This document shows, one piece after another, positions 50,785-63,791 of a stretch of 64,000 bases of DNA (its first letter is position 1; every line of letters starts with the position of its first letter). The position numbers and the translations under genes are program-made. The notes under the pieces were generated by a model that saw only the letters and a list, made by a program, of their open reading frames with translations, had not been told where the DNA came from and made no database searches. This DNA comes from Terebella lapidaria (lineage: Eukaryota; Annelida; Polychaeta; Terebellida; Terebellidae): positions 31,107,950 to 31,171,949 of the forward strand of contig OX424569.1 in assembly GCA_949152475.1 (NCBI GenBank), given 5' to 3'.

Positions 50785-51405
50785 ACAAGAAGAGAGGCCC
50801 AGTCTTACAGGCCTCCGCACCCTCACAGAGGAAGAAGAGGCCCAGTCTTACAGGCCTCAGCACCCTCACAGAGGCAGCAGTGGCCCAGTCTTACAGGCCT
50901 CCGCACCCTCACAGAGGCAGAAGAGGACCAGTCTTTCAGGCCTCCGCACCCTCACAGAGGCAGAAGAGGCCCAGTCTTACAAATCTCCGCACCCTCACAG
51001 AGGCAGAAGAGGCCCAGTCTTACAGGCCTCCGCACCCTCACAGAGGCAGAAGAGGCCCAGTCTTACAGGCCTCCGCACCCTCACAGAGGCAGCAGTGGCC
51101 CAGTCTTACAGGCCTCCGCACCCTCACAGAGGCAGCAGTGGCCCAGTCTTACAGGCCTCCGCACCCTCACAGAGGCAGAAGAGGCCCAGTATTACGAGCC
51201 TCCGCACCCTCACAGAGGCAGAAGAGGCCCAGTCTTACAGGCCTCCGCACTCTCACAGAAGCAGGAGAGGCCCAGTCTTACAGGACTCCGCACCCTCACA
51301 GAGGCAGAAGTGGCCCAGTCTTACAGGCCTGCGCACCCTCACAGAGGCAGAAGTGGCCCAGTCTTACAGGCCTCCGCACCCTCACAGAGGCAGAAGATCG
51401 TACAC
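50785..51405. repeat. 43 bp minisatellite, about 14 copies
   Basis: The unit CAGTCTTACAGGCCTCCGCA continuing CCCTCACAGAGGCAGAAGAGGCC is repeated with low divergence (AGAAGAGG/AGCAGTGG/AGAAGTGG variants). Because 43 is not a multiple of 3, the same sequence is read through all three frames and long frames stay open (213 codons from 50778), giving a 43-residue super-repeat rich in Ser, Pro, Arg and Gln. No start context, splice site or homology supports a real protein. Confidence 0.9.
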
Positions 51406-52460
51406 ATCATTATCCATGAAACAATGCGCTTCCACCCACCAAAGAAGCTTTCACTGAAATTAAGAATGTCCACAGACGGACATGGAAGATTTTTGTGTAA
51501 GTTATGGCTCGGAGGTTGATCACCAAGGTATGTTACTGCCAGGAAGGGTGCCAGTCGTGTGAAAAGCTTCTATAGAAAATATCTGGTGAGAAATGAGTGA
51601 ACAAATATTTCAGTTGTTTACATTATTACTGCATGGAATAAACATAGTTTAGGCCTGGCGCTCCTCTTACTGTCACTGATAAAAGACACTGGCCCAAAAG
51701 TTATGATATTTCGTCTGAAATAACATATTTTGGGCAACGTAGATGATAGGACATCAGGGGGATTCACCCACGCGGTCGTAGGCGACCGAACCTTCTAGTT
51801 TCATATACATGTATGTGTGTGTATATTCAAATAATACGAGATACATAACGACATGTCTATAATTCATCGAATAATTACAATAAATATTACAGATGTAAAC
51901 CACCGTAGAAATCGATAATTTTCAATGGCACAAAGTTATACAGCTGTGAAGATTTGAGTTCGGACGTTGTATGGTTGGTGTAATTTTATTTGTTTCCGCC
52001 CAATCGTACATATTCCCTCTACGAGTAAGCGATATGCATACGGCATTGATGTGATCTGAGTTCTGACTAACACAGTATTAAATTTGTGATCATATTATAT
52101 CGGAATGCGTGACAAAATTATATTCCATTCTGACTTCATTGATTGGTCCCACATCTATGTGCCTGTATGTACGCATGCTGTTGCACTAACAACAAAGGCA
52201 ATACGGTCACGTGCGCACAGCTGTTTATTATCAATTCCAGCTATAGTACAGCAGCCGAGGCTCAATTTACATCAGATTCTATCGGATTCATTGAAGTGTG
52301 GGGAAAATGTGCGTACTGCTCATTTGGTTGTCATCCTTTGCTACCAATGAAATCTTCGCACTGGATCTGTATATCATATGAGGCCCAGATAGAGTCAGCA
52401 GCCCATCTATCCGTCTATTCATAACATGCCATACTGTAAACTTAGTAGCCTTTTGGTTTG
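51406..52460. other. No recognisable gene
   Basis: Unique-looking AT-rich sequence between the minisatellite and the retroelement. Only short, unconvincing frames are present. Confidence 0.5.
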
Positions 52461-52463
52461 TGA

Positions 52464-54168
52464 TTGGATACTTATGTACTTGTCATACCTCTCTTGCGTG
52501 GGATTGTCTCGGATTTTAAAATTGTTATGGTAGATTGTTGGGCAGAAATGTTCGTCATTGTCCCTGCAGATAAAGCTTCTAATAATGTTGTTTTTGTTTG
52601 TAAAGCATACTATATACAGTGTCTGTTTGACGAACTGGGCATTGCCAACAATACTAATTCCAATAGTACATACCAAGCCATTACCGTGCCCAAACAGGAT
52701 ATCTTATCAAATCATGTGTCTGTCTATGATGTCATGTGTCATGTGTCTGTCTATGTCCCCGGACTATGAGATTGGATATCATGTGTCTGTGTCTTGGATA
52801 TCATGTGTCTGGATATCATGATATCATGTGTCTGGATATCTGGATATCAATGATGTCTGGATATCATTGGATATCATGTGTCTGGAAATCATGTGTCTGT
52901 CTATGTCCCCGGACTATGAGATTGGATAACGGACCCTGTTTTGTTTGCTCGGAATACTTAATACTGGGTATTGATTCCACGTCTATATCTGTATTGCATT
53001 CGTTTGGTATTACTACCTCATGTAAAGATTCTAATCTACCAAACTTATATTGGATCCCAAAGTTGCACAAAAATCCACACAGACAAAGATATATTTCAGG
53101 TTCAGCGTCATGTTCTACCAAAGCCCTTTCTAAAATATTAACTGTTATATTGTCTAAAATTAAACAGGGTCTCCAAATGTACTCTGAAACCATCTATTCT
53201 AGAAGTGGTATAAACCAAATGTGGATATTAAAAAATTCCAAATCTTTATTGGAATATCTACATGCTCACACACTTTCAAAAGTAACGTCTATCAAAACAT
53301 TTGATTTCTCCACTTTGTACACAACTATACCTCATTCTGAACTGAAGTCGCAGCTTCAAAAACTAATCAATAATTCATTTTTCTCTAAAAAGGGACAACG
53401 TCGGTACCACTATATTGTAGTTAAATATAATACCGCTTATTTTGTTAAAGGCGACTCTGATGCCCCATACAAATATACTGAAATAGATTTGGTAAATATG
53501 GTTAATTTTCTGATTGATAATATTTTTGTGGAATTTGGTGGTCGAATATTTCAACAAACTATTGGTATTCCCATGGGTACAAACTGTGCACCATTATTGG
53601 CAGACCTGTTTTTATACTCATATGAATCAGATTTTATCTAACATTTACAACGAGGAGGTTCTAAGAAACTAACATGTAATTTTAATTTCACTTCCCGATA
53701 CATAGATGATGTATTGTCGCTGAATAATCCCAAGTTTGGTGATTATTTGGATGTCATGAATCCTAAGGAACTTGAAATTAAAGATACTACAGACTCCGCT
53801 AGTTTTTCCAACTATCTAGACCTGAGGTTGGAGATTGATAATGATTCTAACCTGTCAACTAGATTATATGACAAACGTGATGATTTCAATTTTTCCATAG
53901 TCAATTTCCCTTTTCTAAGCAGCAACATTCCTATGTCACCGGCACATGGTGTGTTTGTTTCTCAACTTATACGCTATTCCAGAGCTAGTTGCAAATATGA
54001 GGACTTTGTCTGCATGGTGCCCAGCTAGTCTCTAAACTGCTGCGACAAGGATATGTTTTACCAAGACTTATAGCTGCGTTTAAGAAATTCTATGGACGTC
54101 ATTATGATCTGGTGGATAAATACAGCAAATCCATGTCTGCCATGCAACTAGATCTATTTTCATGTTAA
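52464..54168 (+). mobile_element. Broken Penelope-type reverse transcriptase element
   Basis: The coding region begins near 52530 (FVIVPADKASNNVVFVC). A local repeat expansion at 52.72-52.93 kb breaks it. It resumes with LPNLYWIPKLHKNPHRQRYI, TFDFSTLYTTIPHSEL and IGIPMGTNCAPLLADLF. After an in-frame TAA at 53639-53641 it continues in frame with the catalytic YIDDV (53.70 kb), ELEIKDTTDSA and TRLYDKRDDFNFSIVNFPF. A frame change near 54010 leads into LVSKLLRQGYV and FKKFYGRHYDLVDKY, ending at a TAA at about 54166. These motifs fit a retroelement RT, most like the Penelope-like group. A GIY-YIG endonuclease was not seen. With several breaks it is not functional. Confidence 0.8.
52903..52989 (+). 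repeat. Direct repeat flanking the retroelement, upstream copy
   Basis: About 80 bases from GTCCCCGGACTATGAGATTG through GATTCCACGTCTAT recur nearly unchanged at 54327-54409, after the 3' end of the element. Shorter copies of its first part are scattered in the 52.72-52.93 kb expansion with ATCATGTGTCTGGATATC repeats. A pair of direct repeats around a Penelope-type element resembles its pseudo-LTRs. Confidence 0.75.
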
Positions 54169-54326
54169 TTTTGGGGAAAATTAATGACGGGTGCCACTAG
54201 TGGGGCAGGAAATGCCCACTCTTTCCGGAACACCTGATTTCATCTCCTAATGGCCATTTTTGGGGGTTCATGAGTTTCCCTGTCATTTTTGTTTTCTCTC
54301 ACTTCGTATGCCTGATATGACTTTCT

Positions 54327-54409
54327 GTCCCCGGACTATGAGATTGGATAACGGACCCTGTTTTGTTTGCTCGGAATACTTAATACTGGGTATTGATTCC
54401 ACGTCTATT
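54327..54409 (+). repeat. Direct repeat flanking the retroelement, downstream copy
   Basis: Second copy of the ~80 bp repeat, following the element's non-coding 3' region (GGGCAGGAAATGCCCACTCT and onwards). From here to 55.64 kb no gene or strong repeat is recognised. Confidence 0.75.
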
Positions 54410-55642
54410 GATACTTACATTCCATCTAGTGCACAGTAAAAACACCTGAATCTCACACATTGTCCTCCCCTCATCACACCAGTGTGACTTAGCTGTGAAT
54501 GATTCGTCGGGCGTCATTTTATTCCAAAAATGATGTATTTTAGGTTTGTTATCGTTATCATCAAAATCTGGTTGGTTGGCTAGTAATAGATTGGTACTTG
54601 CAATCAATCCGTCTTCTCAACCCTGTTGGCTAGGCTAAAGGATGGTCAAGCAACAATACATACGGGGGCCGAATGTATTTTGGAGTACATACACACATGG
54701 ATCTTATTACCCATGGACTATTTACTCTAAACAATAACGTCATGCGATGCTAGACCCACATGTATACGCTATACTGCTCTTATTGTACATGTTGTAAATG
54801 TGCTCAAAGAAGATGTGGCAGTATAATTATCTATGTAATAGCACATTGTTGATGCTACGGTGCAGGATTCGAACGTACATTTTCAAGTTCCATGACAATA
54901 CAAGTGAGTCTGCTCAAACATTCAACTCATATCACTGCATGTCATCATGTCTGAGACTCTTGAGTAATATGTACTCTCGTCTCGCTTTCCACACTTCACA
55001 CACGATCGCGTATACCGCACGCAGCAATATAGACTAAAGTATACTCATGGAGCTCATCACCATGACCCATTATTTGTCTTTGTGACTTTCACTGCTTCCA
55101 CAACAGCAGCAGAAGTCGAGGTCGTTCCATCGCACAATCATCCAATTGCGTCCGGTTTCGGTAAAGCTACGATACTTAACTACTATGTATTGCACGCGAC
55201 GCAATCACGACTCCGGCGCATGCAATGTGAAAAATGCATATATCCCTTGTACCAAATAGCAATGAGGGAGTCTGGATCATACAACTTGCATGTAATCCAG
55301 TGAGTGGGCCAATTGTACGGCTCGGCTAAGCAATGTGCGTTATCCGGACCGAGAGGCATTGCCTCCAAACTCCTCCCCCCCACCCTCAGTTTATTTTCCA
55401 TCGTCTAGCCACGTGCTTGCAAGCCGTACAGCGGTGAACGAACGTTAGGTATTCATGGATATATAAACACGTAAACAACAGGTATGTTTTCTCTCAGTAC
55501 GTTTTCATCGTATGTGTTTTTCAAAAATGTTCAGCTAGGTTCTATCGGTTCTGCTCTGTTTCGCTCAGCGTGATCTGTCGTCAAATACAGATACAACACA
55601 AACACGTACTCGATGGAGTGGATGTGTTAGTAGGCCTACATT

Positions 55643-57456
55643 CACTGTAGGAACCCCACTACCGTAACGCGGCGTTACGGTAGTACGGCACGATGGCGGC
55701 AGGGGAATGGTTCGATTGGTTTTCTTGAGAATATCGTTTATAGAACACATGTCACTCTTCTCCGACGGTGTGCTTTGATGCCTCTTGAAGTTTCGCATCT
55801 ATTGGCGTATTCTTTTGTGGGAATATTGCTCTTAATTAGTCAGAAAATGGAAAATGAAAATCAGGTGATTACTACGGTAACGTCAGATCAGTAGATGCGG
55901 AGTACTACCGTAACGCCAAGCATGTACTACCGTAACTTTAATCTTGGTCTCGCACTAGGTCTTTCGTAATATGCCTTTCGCATCATTTCAGATAAGAATT
56001 TCGAATATAAGGAGCTTGCATATACGGAATTGATTTCGAGGTACAATTCTTTATTATATTATACTACTGATACTATACGACGTCATGTAAAATGACGAAA
56101 TGTGGTGTTTTGGGACGTGTATAACTGAACACGGGATTGTCGAAGGAGCAGAAAGTGAGCAAGCACATAAGCAATGTTTATACATTGAATGATGACATTT
56201 TCGAATGTTACCCCAGCGTAGAAAATTTTGTTGTACTAATTTTATGATAAGGTATGAGTGAGGAAATAATATTGAGAAGATACTTTTATCTTAACTAAGA
56301 TAATGAGATACATTTGTGTATTCCGAGCCGTATAATTTACACGTACATGCAAACGTTGACCGTTGCACAGCATTACACACTCGTCTGAGGAAAAAGTAAT
56401 GAAGTTTACAACAATGATTTAATTGGCATCAATTTTGATTATAGATTCGCACAGTGATATGCATAAGGTATGTTCTCTTTTTGACAATTGATTTTTTTAT
56501 CGATGTCTGTGAAATCATATCAAAAGATAATGCATACTATGAAAGAGTGAATCCTTATTTATGCACCATGTTAAATTTGGTGTCAGTCAAACCTTTAAAC
56601 GTACGGTATGAGATGAACTTCAACTTTGAGGTGAACTTGATAAGGTCGCCACTGGTCCAACCGCAAGGAATTCACGGAAGAACGGCAAAGCTTTGCTCTT
56701 AAATACACCGTCCCCAAAAATATCATCGTCAGAAGGCTGTAACGATTATTGAATTTCTGTCAGGATACCAGGTATTCTCTAATTACAGTTTATGATTAAG
56801 TGTCTGGAGTCAAAATCGTACCAGGACCCAAAGCCTCGAACTCCATTCCAAAGTGAACGGAACACCGTGAATCATTACCAGATTCATCGTCTAGACATCT
56901 AAGTCTGATGCTAAAATTAGACTTTGAATGATGTTCAATAACACGCTCTAAAATTCTGTTTGGCGAATGGATGGTCAAAGGGCAGTAATAACATATATGT
57001 ATCCTGACATATTTTCACATAGGCTACATATGCATGACAAATTCCCAAAAATTGATTATGATCATCGATCTACAACAATATGTGTACTATGTATGTATCA
57101 AAAATTCTAAAATATGATCAAAATCAAAGTTTTACATCATGGTAATTTTATAAATATGCAAGCGTTACGGTAGTACTTGAAATCTGGAAATTGGCGTTAC
57201 GGTAGTGGGCCGCTAACGTTACGGTAGTAATCGTCGCATATTTCAAACCGTTTTTACTCGCAAATCGATCAGATTCACAGTTTAATTATATTGTCACACT
57301 ATAAAGCATATCTAGACAATTCGCCTCATGTAGGTGTTATGTGCGAAACCTGTCTAATACCTAGTTTATCGTGAAATAACTTTTCGAAGCTAATAACCTT
57401 CCGCCATCGTTAGGACTACCGTAACGTCGCGTTACGGTAGTAGGGTTCCTACAGTG
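55643..57456. mobile_element. 1.8 kb non-autonomous DNA element with CTACCGTAACG palindromes (element B)
   Basis: The ends are inverted: CACTGTAGGAACCC, then the palindrome CTACCGTAACGCG/CGTTACGGTAG, then GATGGCGG (left 55643-55699, right 57401-57456). ACATT precedes the left end (55638-55642) and follows the right end (57457-57461), a 5 bp target duplication. Extra CTACCGTAACG motifs lie at 55.87-55.93 kb, and inverted CGTTACGGTAG motifs at 57.16-57.23 kb, like subterminal transposase-binding sites. There is no transposase frame. The end structure parallels element A. Confidence 0.85.
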
Positions 57457-58236
57457 ACATTCGCGCCAGTATTGTTCATAGCATTCGGGGAAACCTGCTG
57501 TTCTTCAACAGGTGGTCAACCGCACAATTGTAATCAACCCGATATATCGTTCATCAAAATTCATCCCATGCTCCAAGATGGTATCTTTCATGTTATTTAC
57601 GCACAATAAAGGCGTAGTTATCATCAAATTGACAGTACAATATCTCCCACACCTGGTCTGTATCTGTGTCAGTGCCTAGTAATATTTACACTGAGCTACC
57701 TGTGTGTTCCGTACAGCTTTAGTAGCAATATAGCTTTCCAACACACTTTGCTAGAGAGATATAAATTTGGTGTTATTTATAAATAATGAGAGCATCAGAT
57801 GACTGTAGATATTTACTCTCGTCACACACTTGTTTTGAAAACGTATAAATTCAGTGCTAATTTTCAAGAAAACGGGTGGAATTGATGTACACGTCACAAT
57901 TGGAGGATACCCTGCAACAAGTAGAGACACAGATGAGGAAACTTTGAAGGTATGTGATTATTCATTTGATATAAAACTATACCATTAACCAGCACGTTTT
58001 GGCAAATCCATCATAAATCAAATTATTTTTTTACACCATTGACAAGTAATAATGTTCTGTGAAGGAACAGGAGACACTATCTCTCGCAAGGCATTATTTT
58101 CCGTTATGATACAGTGTAGCTTTGGTTTGCATGCACGCAGCATACATGCAGATGACACATCGTCACACATAAACCTTCACATAAAATGCATGTGTGGATA
58201 CATACTAATCCTGGCCATATCGGCATTACATGTATA

Positions 58237-58434
58237 CGAGCCATCCGTCCTAAATTCGCCAACTCAATATTATCAGAGCTCAGGAACTCGTTTTATCGGA
58301 TAGAAACTGCTGGTACAAAGATTGAATATCAGAGTCTCGATTGATGATAGAACTGGTTCGTTTCATTTGCAGTACAAGGTCTGAAACCCTGTTGGCGAAT
58401 TTAGGAATGCGGCGAATTTAGGACGGACGGCTCG
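58237..58434. mobile_element. 198 bp MITE with TA target duplication
   Basis: The ends CGAGCCATCCGTCCTAAATT and AATTTAGGACGGACGGCTCG are inverted with one mismatch. The inverted match continues to GGCGAA. Both sides are flanked by TA (58235-58236, 58435-58436), as in Tc1/mariner-type MITEs. An inner second copy of GGCGAATTTAGGA lies near the right end. Confidence 0.8.
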
Positions 58435-59569
58435 TATGGGTTATGATAATGAAAGTTTAGGATTGAGGTCCAACAGTAACTTCAATGGTTTCAAACCATG
58501 TGCAATTTTGGTTAATATCTCGGCCGTTTCGTAACAAGCTTACATGAAATTTGGAATATATATTCTGCATATATCTATGAAGGTAACACGAATAAGAGAT
58601 TCATGATCTCATTAAGAAATAAGTATATAAATAGAGTTGAATGTTGCTGCAACAAATGTAAATTACGTTGCCTACACGAAGCATTACATGGTGCAGGTTC
58701 TGAACTACAACGAGTACACCTATCCGTGATTAAAACCTACCCTTCGATTTCAAGTATGCCATCGATATTCATGTCGAATTGGTGTGCGAATACGTATATC
58801 TATTTCGATAAACTGAAAATGGCTTGTGCCACAGGTCAGTGAAGCGCTAAGTACAGACCAGCGGATTATTCGTATGGCAAATACCGTCAATGCTCAGCTG
58901 TCGAGAACGTTTGTACTCAGAAGTGAAATGTTGTTGTGATTTTGGTGCTATACTACTCCTCTTAGAAAATATAGTCGCTGGATTCTTGATATAGTTGTCG
59001 TTGAGTTTACAATGCCAACGGCATTAATGCGGCTGATGATCAATTTCTTTTGCCCAGTGTATTTTCAATACGGATGATATATAACATGCTATTTGGAACA
59101 TCAAATCACCACCGAGTGTTGCAGTAAACCCCAAAACAGGCAGTAAGTTATTGTTCTTTGATACGTAAACTAACCATAGTCAAGAAACTGCACCCTGAAA
59201 CGCTGTCTGTTTCCCATGTAAGTTACATTTGATTGGCGGTGTATAACGTTCAGGATTTGTTTGATTATCGACTGGGTCTTCAATCTGGCCATTGGACGAG
59301 ACTTGTAGTCATGTATAGAACCAACGCAACAAATTTCAGCCAAACTGCAGAGTTATAGCCCAAATAATACATACTAGAATCCGATTGATAATCCGTGGAT
59401 CCTGACTGATACTTACAAGCACCCTTACAAGAACAATGGACAGTATACATGGTATATTAGGTTGCCGACCGCACAAAGCCACATACATGTTTGATAAAAT
59501 GTCAAGGACTATATGTAAACATCCGTTTGCAGTCATCCGCTGGTTGGCATTGATATAACGTGAACAGAG

Positions 59570-62500
59570 ATGGAATACGATGAGGTTTTTGACCATGTGG
59601 GAGCATTCGGGATGTACCAATTCCTTCTCTATATGGTGATTGGGCTTGCTTCTCTGTCTGCCAGTCTACAGAACATCAACATCAATTTTGTTGGAGCCTA
59701 TCAGGTGGGATTTTGATGTTTGTCCTGAGACGATAAATGAACATGTGTCATTGTATAATATATATATATATATATTTTTATGAGCATAGATCACAACAGT
59801 CCACGTACGTTTGTATGTCAAACGCTTGCGTGTGAAATAGCTTACCGGACCTGTGGTCCAATAACCTATTGGCATGACGTTGAAAAATATCACCCAATTG
59901 TTCTTCCATTATGGACGCTCTATGGAGTAAACTCTTAGAACACTTCAGGATAGAGCATAAAAATTGGCACATTCAAATGGAAGTCATATGTGGCGAATTT
60001 ACAGGTGACCTTGAAATGGCAAAACAGCAACTCTGGTGGAAAAAATTATGGTTTAACACTAAAAATTTCTCAAATACCCATTCTTGTGCTTCGGTCTAAG
60101 TTTTGATCAAACAATTTAAATTCCAAATATATTACAACTTCAACAAATTATATACCAACAATCTACAGTAAATATTTCTATTCTTCTTGGAAAATGTCTA
60201 TTTCAGGATCATTGGTGTCTTGTTCCAAGATTACAAAACTTCTCCCACGACACACAGAAATTCATCTCTATTCCATTTGACGATAACAATGAATACGACA
60301 CATGTCGTGTTTACAATTACCCATTTCACAATTTGACGGACGAGGAAATTCTCACTTGGAATAGGACGGAGCTAGCTGGCTATAAAACCATGGATTGTTC
60401 CGAGTGGGTTTTTGACCAATCAGAGTTCGTCTCGACCGTCAATTCGGAGGTAAATATGTTCGTTCAATTATACAATGATGATTTGGATCAATATCAAAGC
60501 AAAAATACCAATTATCTCAAATCATTCGGTCTTGAATTTGACTAACATATGTATCATCACACATGTAAAGTTGACAAGTTTGGTATATTATCGTACTGCA
60601 TTGAATAATTTGGGAAAATGTTATAGAGACTAGTCTGAGATTCAGTCCGTGATTTACCCTACAGTTTGAGTTAGTTTGTGACAAGTCGTGGCTCAACCAG
60701 CTCGCCTCGACTGTCTTCATGCTTGGAATGTTCGTCGGCAGCATAACATCGGGGATTGTCTCGGATAGGTGAGTTCTACAACGTATGATATATAGATACC
60801 AATTTAGTATGGCAATGTAGTGAGGACGGCACAGCAACTATTTCTCATTCCTGGAATGAAGACCACAATGGACAATTGCATTGCTTCATCTTGTATTGTG
60901 GTGTTAATAGGGCCGGTAAGTAACGATATTTTATGACGCGATTCTGGTGACAAGCAAACATCCTCATTTGTTCATTATGAGTTGAACTCAGGCACAAAAG
61001 GTGTATGTTTGTTTGTCACAGGAAACACAAGGCGACGTCACAAGACTTACCAACTTTATTGATATCGTTATGTCCCTCATAAAATATAATAATAATTCAG
61101 TGCCTTTCACTTGTACATAACGATGTGGCTTGCATCTTGCAATTCATACATTGTCCCCCAATTTCTTTTTTCGAACCCGCCATCGCATGACAGAATTGGT
61201 CGCTACAAGACGTGTGTTATTGGCTTATCGGCGAATTTTCTCGTGTCGATAGTCAGTCCGTTTGTTCCTGGATACGCAACATTTGCAGTGGTTCGATTCT
61301 TGAGAGCGACCACGACATCCTGGGCTTACTTGGCAGGCTTCATCGTTTGTGAGTGTCCACTAATAATTTCAATGTGACACGAGTTCAATCAATGTAGTAA
61401 TTAAAACATTCAATTTATCAAATTTTAGAAATAGTAGTGACTTCACATGATATGGTTTGGATTTGCCTTGCAAACGACTTGAAATATAATACTTAAGGAT
61501 TGATTGCATGTGATCGTCATGAACCTGGCATTGACCAGCTGTCCATTCACTTATAATGTAAATATAAAGGTAACAAATTCATGAATTTACACACATCCAA
61601 TCAACGTGAAACTTTGCGTTTCTGATTGTTAGCCATCAAGGATTACTAACCGAGACTCTGTTTCTTACTAAGCAATGTTAAATTTGTTAAACTCATCGTT
61701 TTCATATGCCATTTTCCGACCTATTTCTCAGTCTACAAAATACACTCACAACAGGGCGAGCGAAAGGATTATGCTGTGCAGCAAATAGCTAGTGAGGCCA
61801 GTAAAACTCACAGGTGATATGCACTCGGGTGCACCGAGGTGTTTGGGATTATGAATGTTCAGCTCATTGTATTCATCCCACAGAAAGTATAGCCCTAGAT
61901 ATTCTCATTATTTTGACGACAACAAGGAATACATATATGCAACAGCCAATGCTTGTCAAGCAGAACACTCGAATCTTCGTTTTGGTGAAACGTATAAAAT
62001 GATTTATCTAATCATCAAATTGCACAGCTTTCGTGGTATCATTTATGAAACCATGTCTCGGTTCATCATCCATGAGTATATGTGTGTGTGCTAGCTAAGT
62101 TTTAGGTCAGGGGATTGTATTGTTTTGGTGATTTTGTTACCTTTACTTTCACATTATAAGTCAATGGAAAACTGCCTCAGTGCAGTCACCGGTAAGTTAC
62201 GTGCAATCACACCTTAAACACAAAATTGCCATGTCTAGATAATTATGGACTATTCAGACATTTATTCTAAGAGTTCCTGTTGCTTCTCACCCCCAGTGAT
62301 GGAGTTCATGGGGCCTGCCTACCGTGTTTCTCTCGGCGTGTTGTACCAAGTGTTCTTCTCGGTCGGGTTCATGGTCGTGACGGGAATGGCCTACGCTATA
62401 CGGGACTTCAGAAAGCTGCAGCTGGCCATATCTCTCTCTCAGTTATCCTTGGTGATCATAGCTTTGTAAGTACCACGCCGAACCTACACGTAGTAGAAAT

Positions 62501-63496
62501 ATGTTCAACACAATCTGGATGCCTGGATAATTGTCGGGATCTATATGTAGTAAAGAGTGTCAATACAATATATCTATAATGTTTTGTTATGGCAAGTGAT
62601 GATTTATATCGATTTAAAGATCTTTTCATTTTGAAATCTATAAACATATGTGATCGGATTATCTTGAAACAAAAATCCCAAAAATATCCGACCTTGATAA
62701 TAGCTGACCTCAGAATTATTTTGGTTTTACCAACAACAGTGTGCTCCCAGAGTCACCAAGATGGCTGCTATCACGTGGTCGTGTGTCTGAAACCGAGGCT
62801 TTAGTTCGGAAAATGGCTGCCGTGAACAGACGAACTCTCCCGAAAGATTTCACACTTGACACGAATTCTGGAATAAAAAGTGACAAGGTACATGTACGTG
62901 GATCGGAAGAAAGAATCGAAAGCTTCCCAGATGAAATTCCATGAGATAACTGAAATCAATATTACAATATAAAACATAAATAATTTAAGTTATAATTATT
63001 TATATTCGTTTACAGACCAGTGGCAGGTCGATTGTTTCCGATGATGGACCTTCTGAAGGCAATTTTTTTGCTATTTGCAAGAGTCCAATCCTGCGGAACG
63101 AGATATGCATTGTTTATCTAAACTGGTTAGTTTGTCACACAAACTCATTTCATAAAAATACTCACTGAATCACCATTTTATTTTCTCATTTTTCTAGACC
63201 ATATAATGTTCGAATTCATTAGCAACTAATCGAATGTTATCATTTTGAATCCGATATTTAATTCGTTTCCATCAGGTTCACTGCCAGCATGACCTACTAT
63301 GGACTATCACTGAATGCTGGAGCTTTCGGGGACGTCTTTACGAACACTTTCCTGTCTGGTGTGATAGAGATTCCAGCAAACTTGTTGTGTGTACTATGCC
63401 TTGAAAAGGGTGGGAGACGTTATTCAAATGCAGCTGCTCTTTTGGTGGGCGGTGCGTTTTGCTTGGCTTGCATCCCTGTCATCTTAGTAAATCCTG
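59570..63496 (+). CDS. SLC22-type organic ion transporter, 5' part (eight exons)
   Basis: Major-facilitator plasma-membrane carrier of the organic cation/anion/carnitine group. Exons in phase: 59570-59704, 60207-60449, 60665-60768, 61194-61348, 62297-62465, 62740-62887, 63016-63125, 63276-63496; the last ends in a donor and the gene runs off the window. The start reads MEYDEVFDHVGAFGMYQFLL, the family's usual N-terminus, and the ATG context is GAGATGG. The large extracellular loop in exon 2 has DHWC, an R-NYP segment and three N-glycosylation sequons (NFS, NLT, NRT). The MFS signature SDRIGR spans the exon 3/4 junction. EFMGPAYR opens exon 5 and PESPRWLLSRGR is in exon 6, followed by the cytoplasmic loop. 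About 428 residues are covered. The substrate cannot be deduced. It is complete at the 5' end and truncated only by the window. Confidence 0.92.
59838..59890 (+). mobile_element. Fragment of the AACCTATTGGCATG element
   Basis: CTTACCGGACCTGTGGTCCA, then ATAACCTATTGGCATGACGTTG, matches the 5' end of the 28.1 kb element for about 50 bases. It lies in transporter intron 1, just after a (TA)n run. It is an isolated end fragment. Confidence 0.75.
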
Positions 63497-63649
63497 GTAA
63501 GTTTTGTGATATCTTACTCAATTTAATGATGTATTTTTGTTTTACAATCTGACCTCAGTATCGCCACGGAAACATGTGTTGCCTACGGCCGCTGTTAGTG
63601 CCATCCAACTGATAATAATTTAATTATTTATTTTCTAAATCTTGGGAAT

Positions 63650-63791
63650 TTCCCAGCAATTTAATACATGAACAATTATCAAAACCGGAAATAAATTATT
63701 TTTCCAGGTTTGAATAGTTTTTTCCCGGTATGAATAATTATTCCCTAGTTTGAATATTTTTTATTCCTGGTTTGAATAGTTATTTGAATAA
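63650..63791. repeat. Short GTTTGAATA repeats in transporter intron 8
   Basis: About five degenerate units of CCAGGTTTGAATAGTTATTT type lie directly upstream of the dispersed ~200 bp repeat. Simple and non-coding. Confidence 0.55.
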
